The notes: a model not told the origin generated them from the letters alone. 64,000 nucleotides of DNA from Bifidobacterium pullorum subsp. saeculare (GCF_016899725.1 NZ_JACLYU010000005.1:1-64000); one strand, 5' to 3'. Positions 1 to 9,618 are shown, counted from the first letter of the stretch. Translations and numbers: made by a program.

Positions 1-226
1 GAACGCAGATAGACCTCCGCAACAGACAAAATCCGCCCCAACGAACCGAGATACACCCCTCCAGACGACCCAACGAACCGAAATAGCCCAGCCACCGCAC
101 TTCAGCACGACCCAACGAACCGAAATAGCCCAGCCACCGCACTTCAGCACGACCCAACGAACCGAAATACGGCATCTCACGAGTCGACAGAAACCCCAAC
201 GAACCGAGATACGGCGTCCCGCCATC
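1..226. repeat. Intergenic GTTCGTTGGG-box repeat cluster
   Basis: The first ~226 bases carry at least five copies of a box reading CCAACGAACCGARATA on the plus strand. One ~43-bp unit (CCCAACGAACCGAAATAGCC to TTCAGCACGA) is repeated almost exactly in tandem around positions 70-150. The stretch from 1 to about 60, including AGACCTCCGCAACAGACAAA, is nearly identical to 14485-14540, so this is a dispersed element. No credible coding region lies in 1-448. Confidence 0.8.
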
Positions 227-364
227 GTTGACGAAGACTCATGCCTCGGCACGCTTCCGCACGGCGATGTGGAACTCGCCGATGTACCCCGAACCAGGGT
301 CCCTGGGACCAAAGCCGCCCAAACCAAGACCGCCCGGAGCCAAGACCGCCCAGACATAGCGAAA

Positions 365-391
365 GGGCCGGCTCCGCATGGGAACCGGCCC
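365..391 (-). terminator. Hairpin downstream of sugar ABC permease
   Basis: GGGCCGG (365-371) pairs with CCGGCCC (385-391) around a 13-nt loop, 58 bp past the end of the minus-strand permease gene. The T-run on the minus strand is weak (TTT), so it could be a terminator or only an mRNA-stabilising hairpin. Confidence 0.45.
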
Positions 392-448
392 CGACCAAAG
401 GATGGACACAGCCCGTCGTGCTTCGCACGCAGCCCGCCGGGCTTTCCT

Positions 449-1357
449 TTACTTCACAGCGCCCCTCATCACGCCACCGACGACCCACTTCTGGGCGAAG
501 ATGTAGACGACGAGCACCGGCGCCATGGCCATGAGGTAGCTGGAGAACGCCATCGGGTAGTTGGTGGCGAACTGCGAGCTGAACACGTACTGGGCCAACG
601 GAATCGTCTGGTTCGACTGGTCGGTGAGCACGATGAGCGGCAGGAGGAAGTCGTTCCACGCCCACAGGCAGGTGGTGATCGCGATCGTCGCGTTGATCGG
701 GCCCATGAGCGGGAAGATGATCGTCCAGAAGATGCGCCAGGTGCTGGCGCCGTCCATACGCGCGGCCTCCTCCAGCGAGATCGGGATCGAGCGGATGAAG
801 CCGGTGGCGATGAACAGGTTCGTGCCCAGGCCGAGCACCATATACAGGATGATGAGGCCCGCCTGGTTGTCCAGGTGCAGCGTGCCCATCTGCTTGGCGA
901 TCGGCAGCATCACCACGGAGAACGGCACGAACATGGCCAGGATGAAGAAGTAGTACAGGAAGCGGAAGAAGCGCTTGTCCTGGTTGCGCGCCACCGCGTA
1001 CGCCACGAAGGTGTTCGTGACCAGCGTGAGCACCACGGCCAGCACGGTGATGATCGCCGAGTTGAGCGCGGCGCGCGGGTAGTTCACTTTGGCGGAGGCG
1101 TCCGCGAAGTTGTGCCACTCCCAGCTGGTGGGCAGCGCGAAGGTGCCCGCCTCGGCCGGGGTTTTCAGCGCGGTGACGATGGTGAAGTACAGCGGCACCA
1201 GGATGGTCAGCGACAGCACCGCCACCACGGCGGTGAGCCACCAGTTGATGTTGCGGTCCTTGTGGAACTTGAGCGGCTTCCGGTCGCCGTCAGCCGCGCC
1301 GGTAGTCACGCCGGCAGCCACGCCGGACGCCTTGGCGGAGGTCATTGCACTCGTCAT
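449..1357 (-). CDS. Sugar ABC transporter permease (MalG type, CUT1)
   Basis: 302-aa inner-membrane subunit of a carbohydrate importer of the MalFGK class. About six membrane segments are visible after a ~40-residue hydrophilic N-terminus. The EAA loop that docks the ATPase (EEAARMDGAST...FPLMGP) lies near residues 195-215. It is the last gene of a three-gene minus-strand operon with the MalF-type permease (19-bp gap) and the lipoprotein. The start ATG at 1357 follows AGGAAGG-rich sequence; a second in-frame ATG four codons later is possible. No ATPase gene is present nearby, as is usual for bifidobacterial CUT1 systems that share one ATPase. Substrate is inferred only from the adjacent ROK regulator and alpha-galactosidase (raffinose/melibiose-like sugars). 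Confidence 0.9.
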   Translation of the reverse strand: MTSAMTSAKASGVAAGVTTGAADGDRKPLKFHKDRNINWWLTAVVAVLSLTILVPLYFTIVTALKTPAEAGTFALPTSWEWHNFADASAKVNYPRAALNSAIITVLAVVLTLVTNTFVAYAVARNQDKRFFRFLYYFFILAMFVPFSVVMLPIAKQMGTLHLDNQAGLIILYMVLGLGTNLFIATGFIRSIPISLEEAARMDGASTWRIFWTIIFPLMGPINATIAITTCLWAWNDFLLPLIVLTDQSNQTIPLAQYVFSSQFATNYPMAFSSYLMAMAPVLVVYIFAQKWVVGGVMRGAVK

Positions 1358-1376
1358 GATCGTTGCCTTGCCTTCC

Positions 1377-2324
1377 TCAGATCTTTTCCTGCTTGCTGGA
1401 GATCTTCAGCTGGATGATGGCGATGACGGCCAACACCACGAAGAACAGCACCGCGTTCGCGGTCTGGTAGGCGTATTCGCCGCCGGTCAGGCCGCCCTTC
1501 CAAATGAGATAGGTCACCGTTTCGGTGGAGGAGTTCGGCCCGCCTTCGGTCAACGCCACCACCTGGTCGAAGGTGTTGAGCGCGTTCTTGAAGCTGAGCA
1601 CCAGGTTGATGGTGAAGAAGGGGCCGATGAGCGGGAAGGTGATCTTCCAGAACTTCTGCCAGGCGTTCACGCCGTCGATGTCGGCCGCCTCGTAGATCTC
1701 CGTGTCGATGGTCTGCAGGCCGGCCAGGTACAGCAGCATCGAATAGGCCACGGACTGCCACACGGCCAGGAACACGATTGGGATCCAGGCCAGCTTCTCG
1801 TTGGTGAGCAGCGAGCTCGACAGCCATTCGATGCCCAGCGCCTTGCCGAGCTCCGGCAGCGGGTTCATGAAGATGTACTTGAACACGTAGCCGATCACCA
1901 GCACCGAGAGGGTGTAGGGGATGAAGTAGATGGCGCGGAAGCCGTTCTTGAACGCGATCCGGCCGTTGAGCGCCACCGCCAGGAACATGGCGATGAGGTT
2001 GACCAGCACCGTGATCACGATGGCGATCGCGAAGGTGAACAGGTAGGCGTGGCCCACGCGGCTGTCCTGGAACAGCGCGAGGTAGTTCTTCAATCCGATG
2101 AACTTGTAGTCGCCGTAGCCCTGGGAGTTCGTGAACGAGTAGAACACGCCCTGCAGGAACGGCCAGTACAGGAAGAACGCGAAGATGACCGCGGCCGGCA
2201 CGGCCATCCAGTAGTAGGCGCGGTCCACCTTGCGCGTGGAGAACGTGGAGACCTTGGAGACCCTGGCCTTGCGCGCCTTGCCATGGCCGGCGCGGCGGGC
2301 CGACGTGGATGTTGCGAAACTCAT
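1377..2324 (-). CDS. Sugar ABC transporter permease (MalF type, CUT1)
   Basis: 315-aa membrane permease, partner of the MalG-type protein downstream. A basic N-terminal tail of ~40 residues precedes six predicted membrane segments. The EAA loop (YEAADIDGVNAWQ...FPLIGP) sits near residues 205-228. The start at 2324 has a good upstream AAGGAAAGG. It lies 40 bp after the lipoprotein gene and 19 bp before the second permease, so the three form one operon. The family transports oligosaccharides into the cytoplasm with an ATPase dimer supplied in trans. The sugar is not readable from this sequence. Confidence 0.9.
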   Translation of the reverse strand: MSFATSTSARRAGHGKARKARVSKVSTFSTRKVDRAYYWMAVPAAVIFAFFLYWPFLQGVFYSFTNSQGYGDYKFIGLKNYLALFQDSRVGHAYLFTFAIAIVITVLVNLIAMFLAVALNGRIAFKNGFRAIYFIPYTLSVLVIGYVFKYIFMNPLPELGKALGIEWLSSSLLTNEKLAWIPIVFLAVWQSVAYSMLLYLAGLQTIDTEIYEAADIDGVNAWQKFWKITFPLIGPFFTINLVLSFKNALNTFDQVVALTEGGPNSSTETVTYLIWKGGLTGGEYAYQTANAVLFFVVLAVIAIIQLKISSKQEKI

Positions 2325-2364
2325 GATGATGCCTTTCCTTGTCCCTTTCCGGGTCCGCTGCCCG

Positions 2365-3648
2365 TCACTCGAAGGTCCTGGCCTGGACCTTGTCCCATTC
2401 GGTCTGCATCTGGTCCAGGAACCGCTCGGTGTTCCCGCTGGTGACCATGGTCTGCAGCATGCCGCCGATGTTGATCGAGGAGGGGATGTAGTGGTCGCAG
2501 AAGTCGGCCACGCGGTTCTCCTCGAAGAAGGGGCGCACCGTCTCCAGCGCCTCGGATCCGAAGTGCGTGTCCTTGAGCGGGGTGATGGCGGACTGCGCGT
2601 CGGCGTAGGCGTTGAGCTGCTCCTCCTGCATGAGGAACTCGATGAGCTTCATCGCCTCCTCGGGATGCTTGGTGTCGGCGCCCATGGTGAGCATCACGTC
2701 GTCGCCGGCGGTCAGGATCTGCTCGTCCGGGTCGTCGGAAGCGGGCATCTGGGCGAAGCCGAGCTCGATGTCGGGGTCGATGAGCAGGATCTGCGGGATT
2801 GCGTACGTGCCCAGCGGGATGATCGCGGCCTCGCCCTTGGCGAAGTTCTGCGTGCCCTGCTGGTAGGTGACGCCGGTGTCCGCGGTGGAGTAGGTGAACA
2901 GCTCGGCCTCCTTCTCCACCACATCGCCCCACAGCTCCTTGAACGTGGTCTCGCCCTTCTTCAGCGCGGTGTACTCGCTTTCCGACACCAGCGTGCCGGC
3001 GAAGGAGGCGAGCGGCGCCTGCGTGGTCCACGCGTCGGCCACGGTGCCCTGCAGCGGGTTGATGCCCCGCTCCTTGAAGGCGGTGAGCATCGCGGTGAAC
3101 TCGCTCCACGTGGCCGGCGGCTGCTCCGGGTCGAAGCCGGCCTCGCGCCAGATCTGCTTGTTGTAGATGTAGCCGGAGGCGTTGCCGGCGAACGGCAGGC
3201 CGTACAGACGTTTCTTGGCCGGGTCGGTGGTCTGCACGAGGTTCTTCGCGATTTCGACCATGCCCGGGTTGAGCCGGTCCACGATCGGGTCGTCGGTGAA
3301 ATCGTGGAACACACCGGAGGCGGCGAACATGCCGAAGCTGATGTCGCCGTTGAAGGTGATGACGTCGGGCACGCGGTTCTTCACGAAGCGCGTGCGCAGG
3401 TCGGTCTGCGCGTTGGCGGAGTTGTTGATGGTGACCTTGATGGTCGGGTTCTCCTGTTCGAACTGCTTGACCATCGCCTTGAACTGGTCGGCCGCCTCGG
3501 ATTTGAACTGGAAGAAATCCAGCGTCACGGTGCCGGCCGTGCTGCCGCCGCAGCCCGCCAGGCCGAGGCCGACGGCCGCCGCGCACGCCACCGCGGCGAT
3601 GCGGCGGAGCAGCCGTCCACGCGCCTTCGTCTGGGAATTGCCCTTCAT
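2365..3648 (-). CDS. Extracellular sugar-binding lipoprotein of ABC importer
   Basis: 427-aa solute-binding protein. The chosen ATG at 3648 follows AAGGAGCTAACAGCA and gives a proper lipoprotein signal: basic KARGRLLRR, hydrophobic core, and lipobox LAGC with Cys33 as the lipidation site. The open frame extends further upstream, but that part has no signal and would bury the lipobox. The mature part has the type-1 sugar-binding layout ([19 protein letters not shown] near the start, then ...[12 protein letters not shown]). It is the first gene of the operon with two permeases and is divergent from the ROK regulator across a 175-bp gap. Ligand inferred as an alpha-galactoside from the neighbouring GH36; not proven. 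Confidence 0.88.
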   Translation of the reverse strand: MKGNSQTKARGRLLRRIAAVACAAAVGLGLAGCGGSTAGTVTLDFFQFKSEAADQFKAMVKQFEQENPTIKVTINNSANAQTDLRTRFVKNRVPDVITFNGDISFGMFAASGVFHDFTDDPIVDRLNPGMVEIAKNLVQTTDPAKKRLYGLPFAGNASGYIYNKQIWREAGFDPEQPPATWSEFTAMLTAFKERGINPLQGTVADAWTTQAPLASFAGTLVSESEYTALKKGETTFKELWGDVVEKEAELFTYSTADTGVTYQQGTQNFAKGEAAIIPLGTYAIPQILLIDPDIELGFAQMPASDDPDEQILTAGDDVMLTMGADTKHPEEAMKLIEFLMQEEQLNAYADAQSAITPLKDTHFGSEALETVRPFFEENRVADFCDHYIPSSINIGGMLQTMVTSGNTERFLDQMQTEWDKVQARTFE

Positions 3649-3774
3649 TGCTGTTAGCTCCTTCTTTCTCCCCGCAGCCCCTGTGCCGCGGTCGGAACAC
3701 TGCCCATTATGGGGACCGCCGCTTTTCATTCCCAGCGGCGGCGAGCCCCGCGGGAGCGCCATGGAAAAACCGGG

Positions 3775-3800
3775 TATTTTTGTATTCGGAGCAACAAATA
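3775..3800. promoter_or_regulatory. Possible ROK-regulator operator
   Basis: In the 175-bp gap between the divergent lipoprotein and ROK genes lies an AT-rich imperfect inverted repeat, TATTTTTGT (3775-3783) and AACAAATA (3793-3800), in otherwise GC-rich DNA. ROK repressors such as NagC/XylR bind AT-rich palindromes of this kind. The assignment is inferred from position and composition only. Confidence 0.35.
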
Positions 3801-3823
3801 ATCCGGATCGGCAAGGAAGCGGC

Positions 3824-5137
3824 ATGACGGACGGCATATCGAGGCGGACGGCGGCATCAGCCACGGCGGCGACAACGGCGGCGACATCGGCCACATCGGC
3901 CATGGCGGAGGCAACGGCGGCACCGCCCGCATCGTCGGAGAACGCGATCCCCGCCTGGTTCGACGGCTCGGAGCACACCCACCGCGTGGCCGCCGCGATC
4001 GCCCAGTACGGGCCGATCGCGCGCACCACGCTGGCGCAGATGCTCCAGCTGAGCCAGGGGGCGCTCTCGCGCATCACCAGCGACCTCATCTACGCGGGCG
4101 TCATCGAGGAGCTGCCCGGCGAGGCGGCCGGCCATCGCGGGCCGCTGCCGGAGGGCTTCGTGCCCCGGGAGAGCTCCGACCGGCGCGGGCGGCCGCAGAC
4201 CGCGCTGGCGCTGCGTGCGAACGCGCGGACCTTCGTCGGGGTCAAGGCGCACGGCCACTCGGCGGTGGCCGCCGCCGTCAACGCGCACGGGGAGGTCGTC
4301 TCCGGCCGCCATGAGGCGGTCTTCACCGACCGCTCGCCGGCCAGCGTGGCCGCCACGATCGCCACGCTGGCCGCCGACTGCTCGGCCGACGTCGTCGCCG
4401 CCGGCCTGCCCTCGCCCACCGCCATCGGCGTGGCGGTGGGCGGGCATGTGCGCGACGACGCCGTGGTCACCTTCGCGCCGTTCCTCCACTGGGACCACGA
4501 CGTGGACCTGGGTGCGATGGTGCATGCGGCCACCGGCCTGCCGTGCGGGGTGTTCAACGACATCGATTCGCTGCTGGTGGACGCCTGCTGGTTCGGGCCG
4601 GGCGTGGGCAAGGAGATGTTCGCCGTCGTGACGGTCGGCGTGGGCGTCGGCTATTCGCTGGCCGTGCGCGGCCGGCCGGTCAGTTGCCCGGACAAAAGCT
4701 ACGGGCTGGCCGGGCACATCCTGGTCGATCCGGAGGGGCCGCGATGCTCGGCCGGGCACATCGGCTGCGCGCAATGCCTGACCGACGATTCGATCGCGGA
4801 GCAGTATTCGCGGATCCTCGGCCGGCCGGCCAGCTTCGGGGATTTCGAGGCGGATGTGCGCGCCGGGGTGGCGCAGGCCAACCAGCTGCTGAACCGCACC
4901 TGCTTCCGGCTGGGCACGCTGGTGGCCACCGTGGCCAATCTGGCGATGCCGGGGATGGTGATGATCGCCGGGGAGTCAGCGTGGCTGGCGAAGGTGGGCA
5001 TCGATTCGATCCGCGACGGCATCGTCCGCTACCGGCACAACCAGGCGGCGCCGGTGCCGTTCGTCGTGGCCGACCACGATTGGCAGCTGTGGGCCAAGGC
5101 CGCCGCCAGCCGCGTGATCGTCAAGCACATCGGCTGA
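3824..5137 (+). CDS. ROK-family transcriptional regulator
   Basis: 437-aa sugar-responsive regulator. An Ala/Thr-rich leader of ~45 residues is followed by a winged helix-turn-helix (about 62-97; [20 protein letters not shown]) and then a ROK sugar-kinase-like domain. The ROK zinc-site signature is present as [11 protein letters not shown] near residues 307-317. ATG 3824 is preceded by AAGGAAGCGGC; a later start at MAEATAAPP (3902) would shorten the low-complexity leader and is the main alternative. Transcribed divergently from the sugar ABC operon, which it probably controls together with the GH36 gene downstream. The last portion ends 285 bp before the convergent alpha-galactosidase gene. 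Effector unknown. Confidence 0.88.
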   Translation: MTDGISRRTAASATAATTAATSATSAMAEATAAPPASSENAIPAWFDGSEHTHRVAAAIAQYGPIARTTLAQMLQLSQGALSRITSDLIYAGVIEELPGEAAGHRGPLPEGFVPRESSDRRGRPQTALALRANARTFVGVKAHGHSAVAAAVNAHGEVVSGRHEAVFTDRSPASVAATIATLAADCSADVVAAGLPSPTAIGVAVGGHVRDDAVVTFAPFLHWDHDVDLGAMVHAATGLPCGVFNDIDSLLVDACWFGPGVGKEMFAVVTVGVGVGYSLAVRGRPVSCPDKSYGLAGHILVDPEGPRCSAGHIGCAQCLTDDSIAEQYSRILGRPASFGDFEADVRAGVAQANQLLNRTCFRLGTLVATVANLAMPGMVMIAGESAWLAKVGIDSIRDGIVRYRHNQAAPVPFVVADHDWQLWAKAAASRVIVKHIG

Positions 5138-5246
5138 GCCGGGCGGGATGCCGGGCGGGGCTGCCGGGCGGGATCGCGGCGCACGCCTGCGGTCTCAGTG
5201 GTCCCAGTGGTCCCACCGGTCCCGACAGTCCCGACGTGGCCTCCCC

Positions 5247-5388
5247 ATACGGCAAACCGTACGCTGACGGGCCGTAAGCGTACGGTTCGCCGCACAGCAA
5301 CACGCCCCATGCGACAAACCGTACTCTTGCGAAGCGTAAGCGTACGGTTTGCCGCACGACCACCGTTCCCATGCGACAAACCGTACTC
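5247..5388. repeat. GGCAAACCGTACGC palindromic repeats (two and a half copies)
   Basis: Two imperfect palindromes of ~48 bp at 5247-5294 and 5309-5356 have arms GGCAAACCGTACGCT and AGCGTACGGTTCGCC around a 10-nt loop. A half copy (GCGACAAACCGTACTC) lies at 5370-5388. The same element occurs at 11656-11785 and 47198-47311. It lies between the convergent ROK and GH36 genes. Nothing else is visible in 5138-5422. Confidence 0.85.
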
Positions 5389-5422
5389 GGGGGATGGGTT
5401 CCGACGCAGGGGGCCGACAAGG

Positions 5423-7918
5423 CTATTCGGCCACGACCTTGAGCAGCACGGCCTGGGCCGGGTGGAGCGATGGCGGACGGATGCCGTAGGCGATGAGCGC
5501 GGCGCCGGGCAATACCACGCCGTCCTCCGTCCACCAGCCCAGGGGGCTCTGCCCGTTGCCGAGTCCCTCCAGGTCGAGGCTGGGAGCGAGGGGACTCACG
5601 CGGTACAGGCGGTCCGGGTCGAGGCCAGGCAGACGCACGGGCGCGGCCGGGTAGGTCTGCGAGGTGGTGAGCTGGGTGAAGCGGTAGATCGCCGCGTCAC
5701 GCTCCGGCTTGACCATGCCGTCGAGGCGGACGGCCGGGTCGGGGGTGTCGCCGTGCACGCAGGTGTCCACGGCGAACCAGTCGCGGTGCTTCTTGTATTC
5801 GCCGACCCAGCGGCCGAGCTTGTCCAATGCCTCCTGCGGCTCGTGGTTGAGATCCCATTCGATGCCCATATGGCCGAAGAAGGCCATCGCCATACGCAGC
5901 TCCTGACTGGTGGCGCGGCGCGTGGAATGCGCCGGCGAGGCGCCCACATGCTCGCCCATCATGAACGGCGGCACGAGCAGCGAGGTGTAGCGTTGGATGT
6001 CGGCGCGTTCCACCGGGTCCACGCAGTCGGACACCCAGATGCGGTCGGCGTACTCGAGGATGCCCAGGTCCACACGTCCGCCGCCGGAGGAGCAGCTTTC
6101 GATCTCCAGGCCGGGGTGGCGGGTCTTGAGCGTGCGGAAGATTCGGTACACGGCCTCGGTCTGCGCATGCACAGCCGGCCGCCCGGTCTTCGGCGAGACG
6201 GCCTCGGTGACGAGCTTGTTGTGGTCCCACTTGATGTAGTCGATGCCAAGTTCGCCGACCAGCGCGTCCATCGCATGCGCGATATAGTCGAAGGCCTCCG
6301 GATTCGTCAGGTCCACCACCTGCTGGCTGCGGCCCTGCATCGGCAGACGGCCGGGCACCGGCGCCAGGATCCAGTCCGGGTGGTTGCGCGCCAGCTCGGA
6401 GTCGGGGTTGGTCATCTCCGGCTCGAACCACAGGCCGAATTCCATGCCCAGCCCGTGCACGTAATCGGCGAGCGCCTTGAGGGACTTCGGCCCGTCCGGC
6501 CACACCTCGGGGCTGATCTGCCAGTCGCCCAGGCCCTTGGTGTCGTCGCGGCGGGCGCCGAACCAGCCGTCGTCGACCACGAAACGTTCCACGCCGGAGG
6601 CGGCGGCCTTGTCGGCGAGCGCCTTGAGGGTGTCGAAGTCGTGCTGGAAGTACACGGCCTCCCAGGTGTTGAGGATCACCGGACGCGGCTTAGCCACCAG
6701 GCGCGGGTGGCGCGAGCGCAGGTACGTGTGGAAGCGGGCGGCGATCTCGTTGAGGCCGTCGCCGTAGGAGCCGTACACCCACGGAGTGCGGTAGGACGCT
6801 GCGGCAGTCGCGTCGCCGTCGGCAGTCTCCCCCGCCCCGCCGGCAGGCCCCAGCGTCACCTCGCCGCCGAAGAGCAGCTCCCCGCCTGTAAGCTGCGCCT
6901 GCGTGTACGGCAGCCGTTCGACCGCGCTGACCGCGTTGCCGGACCAGGCGACGTGCAGCGCCCACGCCTCGCCGTGCTCGAAGCCGAAGCCGGGCACGCC
7001 GACAGTGGTGAGCAGCGTCGCATCGAAATCGGGTCGACCGGCCAGCTGCGGGCGCGCGAAGCGGCCGACGGTGAGCGGCTGACGCTGCGGGGAGCGTTCG
7101 CGCAGGTGATGGCCGGTGGTGGTGAGGATCTCCGCGGCCGCGGCAGGCAGCGCGAAGCCGAGCTCGACCTTGCCGACCTCCAGCCCCGGCTGGTCCGCGC
7201 CGAAGAGGTTCCTCACCTCGGCCTGCTGGCGCAGCAGGCCGCCGGACACGATTTCCATGCGCCATTCGATTTCGACGCCAAGCGCCTCGTCGCACGCCGT
7301 CACCCGCACGCCGGGCACGCGCACCGGCCCCGCGGTGCGCGCCTGCCCGGCCACGTCCTCGTAGGCCAGCGGACCCGTGGGATCGTCCGGATCCGCGGGG
7401 GTCACCCCTGGCTGCGTCGCGGCGGCGGCAACGGCATGGACCGCCGCGTCGGAGGCGGCGGCCATCGCAGCATCGTCGCCGGCGAGTGCGCCGCGACCGA
7501 ACGCGCGCGCCGCGTCGACCCACTCCGGGGAGGGCGTGGCATCCACGGTGGCGCCGACGACGCCCGCGTCGTCGGCGGCTTCGATGCCGGTGACGACGAA
7601 CTTGGGGAAGAGCTCGACACCGCCGCGCCGCAGCACCAGACGCGGCTCGCCGATCCAGCTCTCCGCCTGGGTGGGCAGGACGGACGGCCAGGCGGTCTCG
7701 TCGAGCGCTCCGGAGACGCGCTGCGGCTTGAGCGCGTCGTAGGCGCCGAGCAGGCTGTCCGGGTGGGCGACCGGCCGGCCCCAGTGGACGAGCCGCGGCA
7801 GGTCGGAGCCGGGGAACGCGAGCGCGAAGGCGACGCGGTCCGCGGGTTGCTCGGCATAGACGACGGTGAGTGCGGTCCCGTCGGCGGCGGTGCCGTGGAT
7901 TTGCGTGGCGTGGGACAT
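5423..7918 (-). CDS. Alpha-galactosidase, GH36
   Basis: 831-aa cytoplasmic enzyme (no signal peptide) that hydrolyses terminal alpha-1,6-galactose from raffinose-family sugars or galactomannan oligomers. Family marks: catalytic nucleophile Asp in YIKWDHN near residue 565, CSSGGGRVD near 605, and acid/base Asp in SDCVDPVERADIQR near 630. The N-terminal beta-supersandwich carries an Ala-rich insert (~residues 150-195) that makes the protein longer than the usual ~730-750 aa of clan D enzymes. ATG 7918 follows GGGGAAGGAGTCCTG. Context with the ABC operon and ROK regulator suggests a raffinose/melibiose role. It is clearly different from the second GH36 at 21815-24004, which belongs to the mannan locus. 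Confidence 0.93.
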   Translation of the reverse strand: MSHATQIHGTAADGTALTVVYAEQPADRVAFALAFPGSDLPRLVHWGRPVAHPDSLLGAYDALKPQRVSGALDETAWPSVLPTQAESWIGEPRLVLRRGGVELFPKFVVTGIEAADDAGVVGATVDATPSPEWVDAARAFGRGALAGDDAAMAAASDAAVHAVAAAATQPGVTPADPDDPTGPLAYEDVAGQARTAGPVRVPGVRVTACDEALGVEIEWRMEIVSGGLLRQQAEVRNLFGADQPGLEVGKVELGFALPAAAAEILTTTGHHLRERSPQRQPLTVGRFARPQLAGRPDFDATLLTTVGVPGFGFEHGEAWALHVAWSGNAVSAVERLPYTQAQLTGGELLFGGEVTLGPAGGAGETADGDATAAASYRTPWVYGSYGDGLNEIAARFHTYLRSRHPRLVAKPRPVILNTWEAVYFQHDFDTLKALADKAAASGVERFVVDDGWFGARRDDTKGLGDWQISPEVWPDGPKSLKALADYVHGLGMEFGLWFEPEMTNPDSELARNHPDWILAPVPGRLPMQGRSQQVVDLTNPEAFDYIAHAMDALVGELGIDYIKWDHNKLVTEAVSPKTGRPAVHAQTEAVYRIFRTLKTRHPGLEIESCSSGGGRVDLGILEYADRIWVSDCVDPVERADIQRYTSLLVPPFMMGEHVGASPAHSTRRATSQELRMAMAFFGHMGIEWDLNHEPQEALDKLGRWVGEYKKHRDWFAVDTCVHGDTPDPAVRLDGMVKPERDAAIYRFTQLTTSQTYPAAPVRLPGLDPDRLYRVSPLAPSLDLEGLGNGQSPLGWWTEDGVVLPGAALIAYGIRPPSLHPAQAVLLKVVAE

Positions 7919-8021
7919 CAGGACTCCTTCCCCTTCGATGACTGCGGTGTGATCGCTGGTCCCGATGCTACGCGCACACCGGTTTGTTGCCCCGGCGCGG
8001 CGTGTGCGCCGGGGCAGGAAA

Positions 8022-8591
8022 CTAAATCCGGCCGGTGGCGGACCGGCGCGCGGCGAAGAAGTCGGAGAGCGGGGCGGCGCAGTCGTCCTCCATCACGCCG
8101 CCGATCACCTCGGGACTGTGCCCGATGTGCGGGTCGCGGGGGATGTCCCACACCGAGCCGCAGGCGCCGAGCTTGGCGTCCCATGCGCCGAACACGATGC
8201 GTCCGACGTGCGTCTGCAGGCAGGCGCCGGCGCACATCGGGCAGGGTTCCAGCGTCACGACCAACGTGCAGTCGGCCAGGTTCCACGGCGAACGGGCGGC
8301 GGAGGCGGGGGGAACGGGGTTGGTTACGCCGGCGGCCCCATCGACGGAAGCATCTTCGGGGACATCAGAGCTGCGGCGGGACGCGAGGGTGCGGGCGGCC
8401 TCGCGCATCGCGAGGACCTCGGCATGGGCGAGCGGGTCGCCGTCGGCCTGGCGGGTGTTGAATCCACGGCCGATGACGCGGCCGTCGGCGTCCAACACCA
8501 CCGCACCCACCGGCACATCGCCGCTCTCCCCCGCGCGGCGGGCCAGAGCCAGCGCCTCGCGCATCGCGGACCTCATCACATCGGCATCCAT
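8022..8591 (-). CDS. tadA: tRNA-specific adenosine deaminase
   Basis: 189-aa zinc deaminase converting A34 to inosine in tRNA-Arg(ACG). The cytidine-deaminase fold signature is present: HAE (Zn ligand His and catalytic Glu) in DPLAHAEVLAMREA, and PCPMCAGA with two Cys ligands. A proline/Ser-rich insert of ~35 residues between these motifs is an unusual addition. The ATG at 8591 begins at MDADVMRSAM just before the conserved helix; reading further upstream would run through the parS-like repeats and is not credible. It is 103 bp downstream of the GH36 start on the same strand. Housekeeping gene. Confidence 0.9.
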   Translation of the reverse strand: MDADVMRSAMREALALARRAGESGDVPVGAVVLDADGRVIGRGFNTRQADGDPLAHAEVLAMREAARTLASRRSSDVPEDASVDGAAGVTNPVPPASAARSPWNLADCTLVVTLEPCPMCAGACLQTHVGRIVFGAWDAKLGACGSVWDIPRDPHIGHSPEVIGGVMEDDCAAPLSDFFAARRSATGRI

Positions 8592-8636
8592 GATTCCATC
8601 GTCACACAGGGACCGGCCTTGGCGGCGAGGCACGCG

Positions 8637-8751
8637 CGTTTCACGTGGAACATACTTTGCACTGATGCGTGTTTCACGTGGAACACGTTCTGGATCGACG
8701 TGCGTTTCACATGAAACACACTGCGGACTGATGCATGTTCCACGCGGAACA
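8637..8751. promoter_or_regulatory. Cluster of four parS-like centromere sites, 33-bp period
   Basis: Four 16-bp palindromes related to the ParB-binding consensus TGTTTCACGTGAAACA lie at 8637-8652 (CGTTTCACGTGGAACA), 8670-8685 (TGTTTCACGTGGAACA), 8703-8718 (CGTTTCACATGAAACA) and 8736-8751 (TGTTCCACGCGGAACA). They are spaced by exactly 33 bp each. Flanking DNA also repeats (ACTGATGCGTG, ATCGACGTGC, ACTGATGCATG), so the array is a degenerate 33-bp tandem repeat in the tadA/ygjP gap. ParB binding is inferred from the consensus; three more sites occur at 60-64 kb. Confidence 0.75.
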
Positions 8752-8754
8752 CCC

Positions 8755-9477
8755 TCAGCGCAGGACGAGATGGTGGTTGAGCTCGCGGCGCAGAGCCCGC
8801 CATTCGGGCAGGTAAGCGGACATGCGGCGCTGGAAGCCGGCGCCGTGGCCATGCTCCCACAGGTGGGTGAGTTCATGGACAAGCACATATTCCAGGAACC
8901 GCGGCTCCATAAGCCCCAGCTGCAGATTGAGCCGGATGCGCCCGGTGCGTGGTGTGCACGACCCCCAGCGCGAGGTCATCGCACGCAACGTGATCTGCGT
9001 CGGCGTCCGACCCACCACCGGCGTCCATCGGTCCAGCAGCGCCGGCAGCCGCGCCTCGATGGCCGCCGCGGCCTCCGCGCGGCGCGCGTCGGTCCAGACG
9101 CTCGGGGAAGCCGTCGGCCCCGACAGTCCCGTCGCAAACGGCCCACCCGGGGCGACGGCCGACGAGCCCGGCTCCCCCAGCGCTCCCGGCTCCCCCAACA
9201 TGCCCGCAGCCGCCAGCTCACGTTCCGCAATCCTCTGCTGCTCGCGCATGCGCGTCTGCTGGCGGGCGATCCACGCGCGCCGTTCGCGCACGAAGGCGAC
9301 AATCCGCGCATCGGCCATCCTCATCGGCGCGGACACCGCCACCGCACCGGCCGGCGGTCGGACGCGCAGGTAGGCGTTCCTGATCGGCTTGCGCGTCACC
9401 GCCACGCGCAGGCCGTCCACTTCCAGCACGGATTCGACGGCGGCGGCGCGCCGCCGGGCGTCATATGCATTCCTCAC
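8755..9477 (-). CDS. YgjP-type zinc metallopeptidase
   Basis: 240-aa protein of the YgjP/DUF45 (SprT-like) family. The zinc-binding HExxH motif is in VHELTHLWEHGHGAGF near the C-terminus, preceded by the family segment TLRAMTSRWGSCTP and NLQLGLMEPRFLEYV. The middle carries a Gly/Pro/Ala-rich insert around residues 95-140. The start is uncertain: GTG 9477 (VRNAYDARRR) and GTG 9495 are both in frame and neither has a strong ribosome site; ATGs nearby are out of frame. The stop lies only 4 bp from the parS-like array. Cellular substrate unknown; some family members act in DNA-damage responses, which is family knowledge rather than evidence here. Confidence 0.82.
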   Translation of the reverse strand: MRNAYDARRRAAAVESVLEVDGLRVAVTRKPIRNAYLRVRPPAGAVAVSAPMRMADARIVAFVRERRAWIARQQTRMREQQRIAERELAAAGMLGEPGALGEPGSSAVAPGGPFATGLSGPTASPSVWTDARRAEAAAAIEARLPALLDRWTPVVGRTPTQITLRAMTSRWGSCTPRTGRIRLNLQLGLMEPRFLEYVLVHELTHLWEHGHGAGFQRRMSAYLPEWRALRRELNHHLVLR

Positions 9478-9618
9478 CCCGCCATTGTGCCGCACAGGGC
9501 GGCCGTCGGTTCGGCCCGCGGAGGAAGGCGGCGGCCATGCGGCGGGAGTGGTAGGCTTCTGCCGTCGGCCGGATTCCCGGCCGTGTCGGCCCGAAGGCGC
9601 CTGGAGGGAGGACGAGTC

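Noticed and set aside
5198-8461. 1087-codon plus-strand open frame opposite the GH36 and tadA genes
   Set aside because: It mirrors the coding frames of the minus-strand enzymes, is rich in Arg/Gly/Val/His without domains, and has no ribosome site. High GC keeps antisense frames open.
8576-8860. Minus-strand frame with repeated VFHVKR peptide
   Set aside because: The peptide repeat is only the translation of the 33-bp parS-like array; no credible protein begins or ends there.
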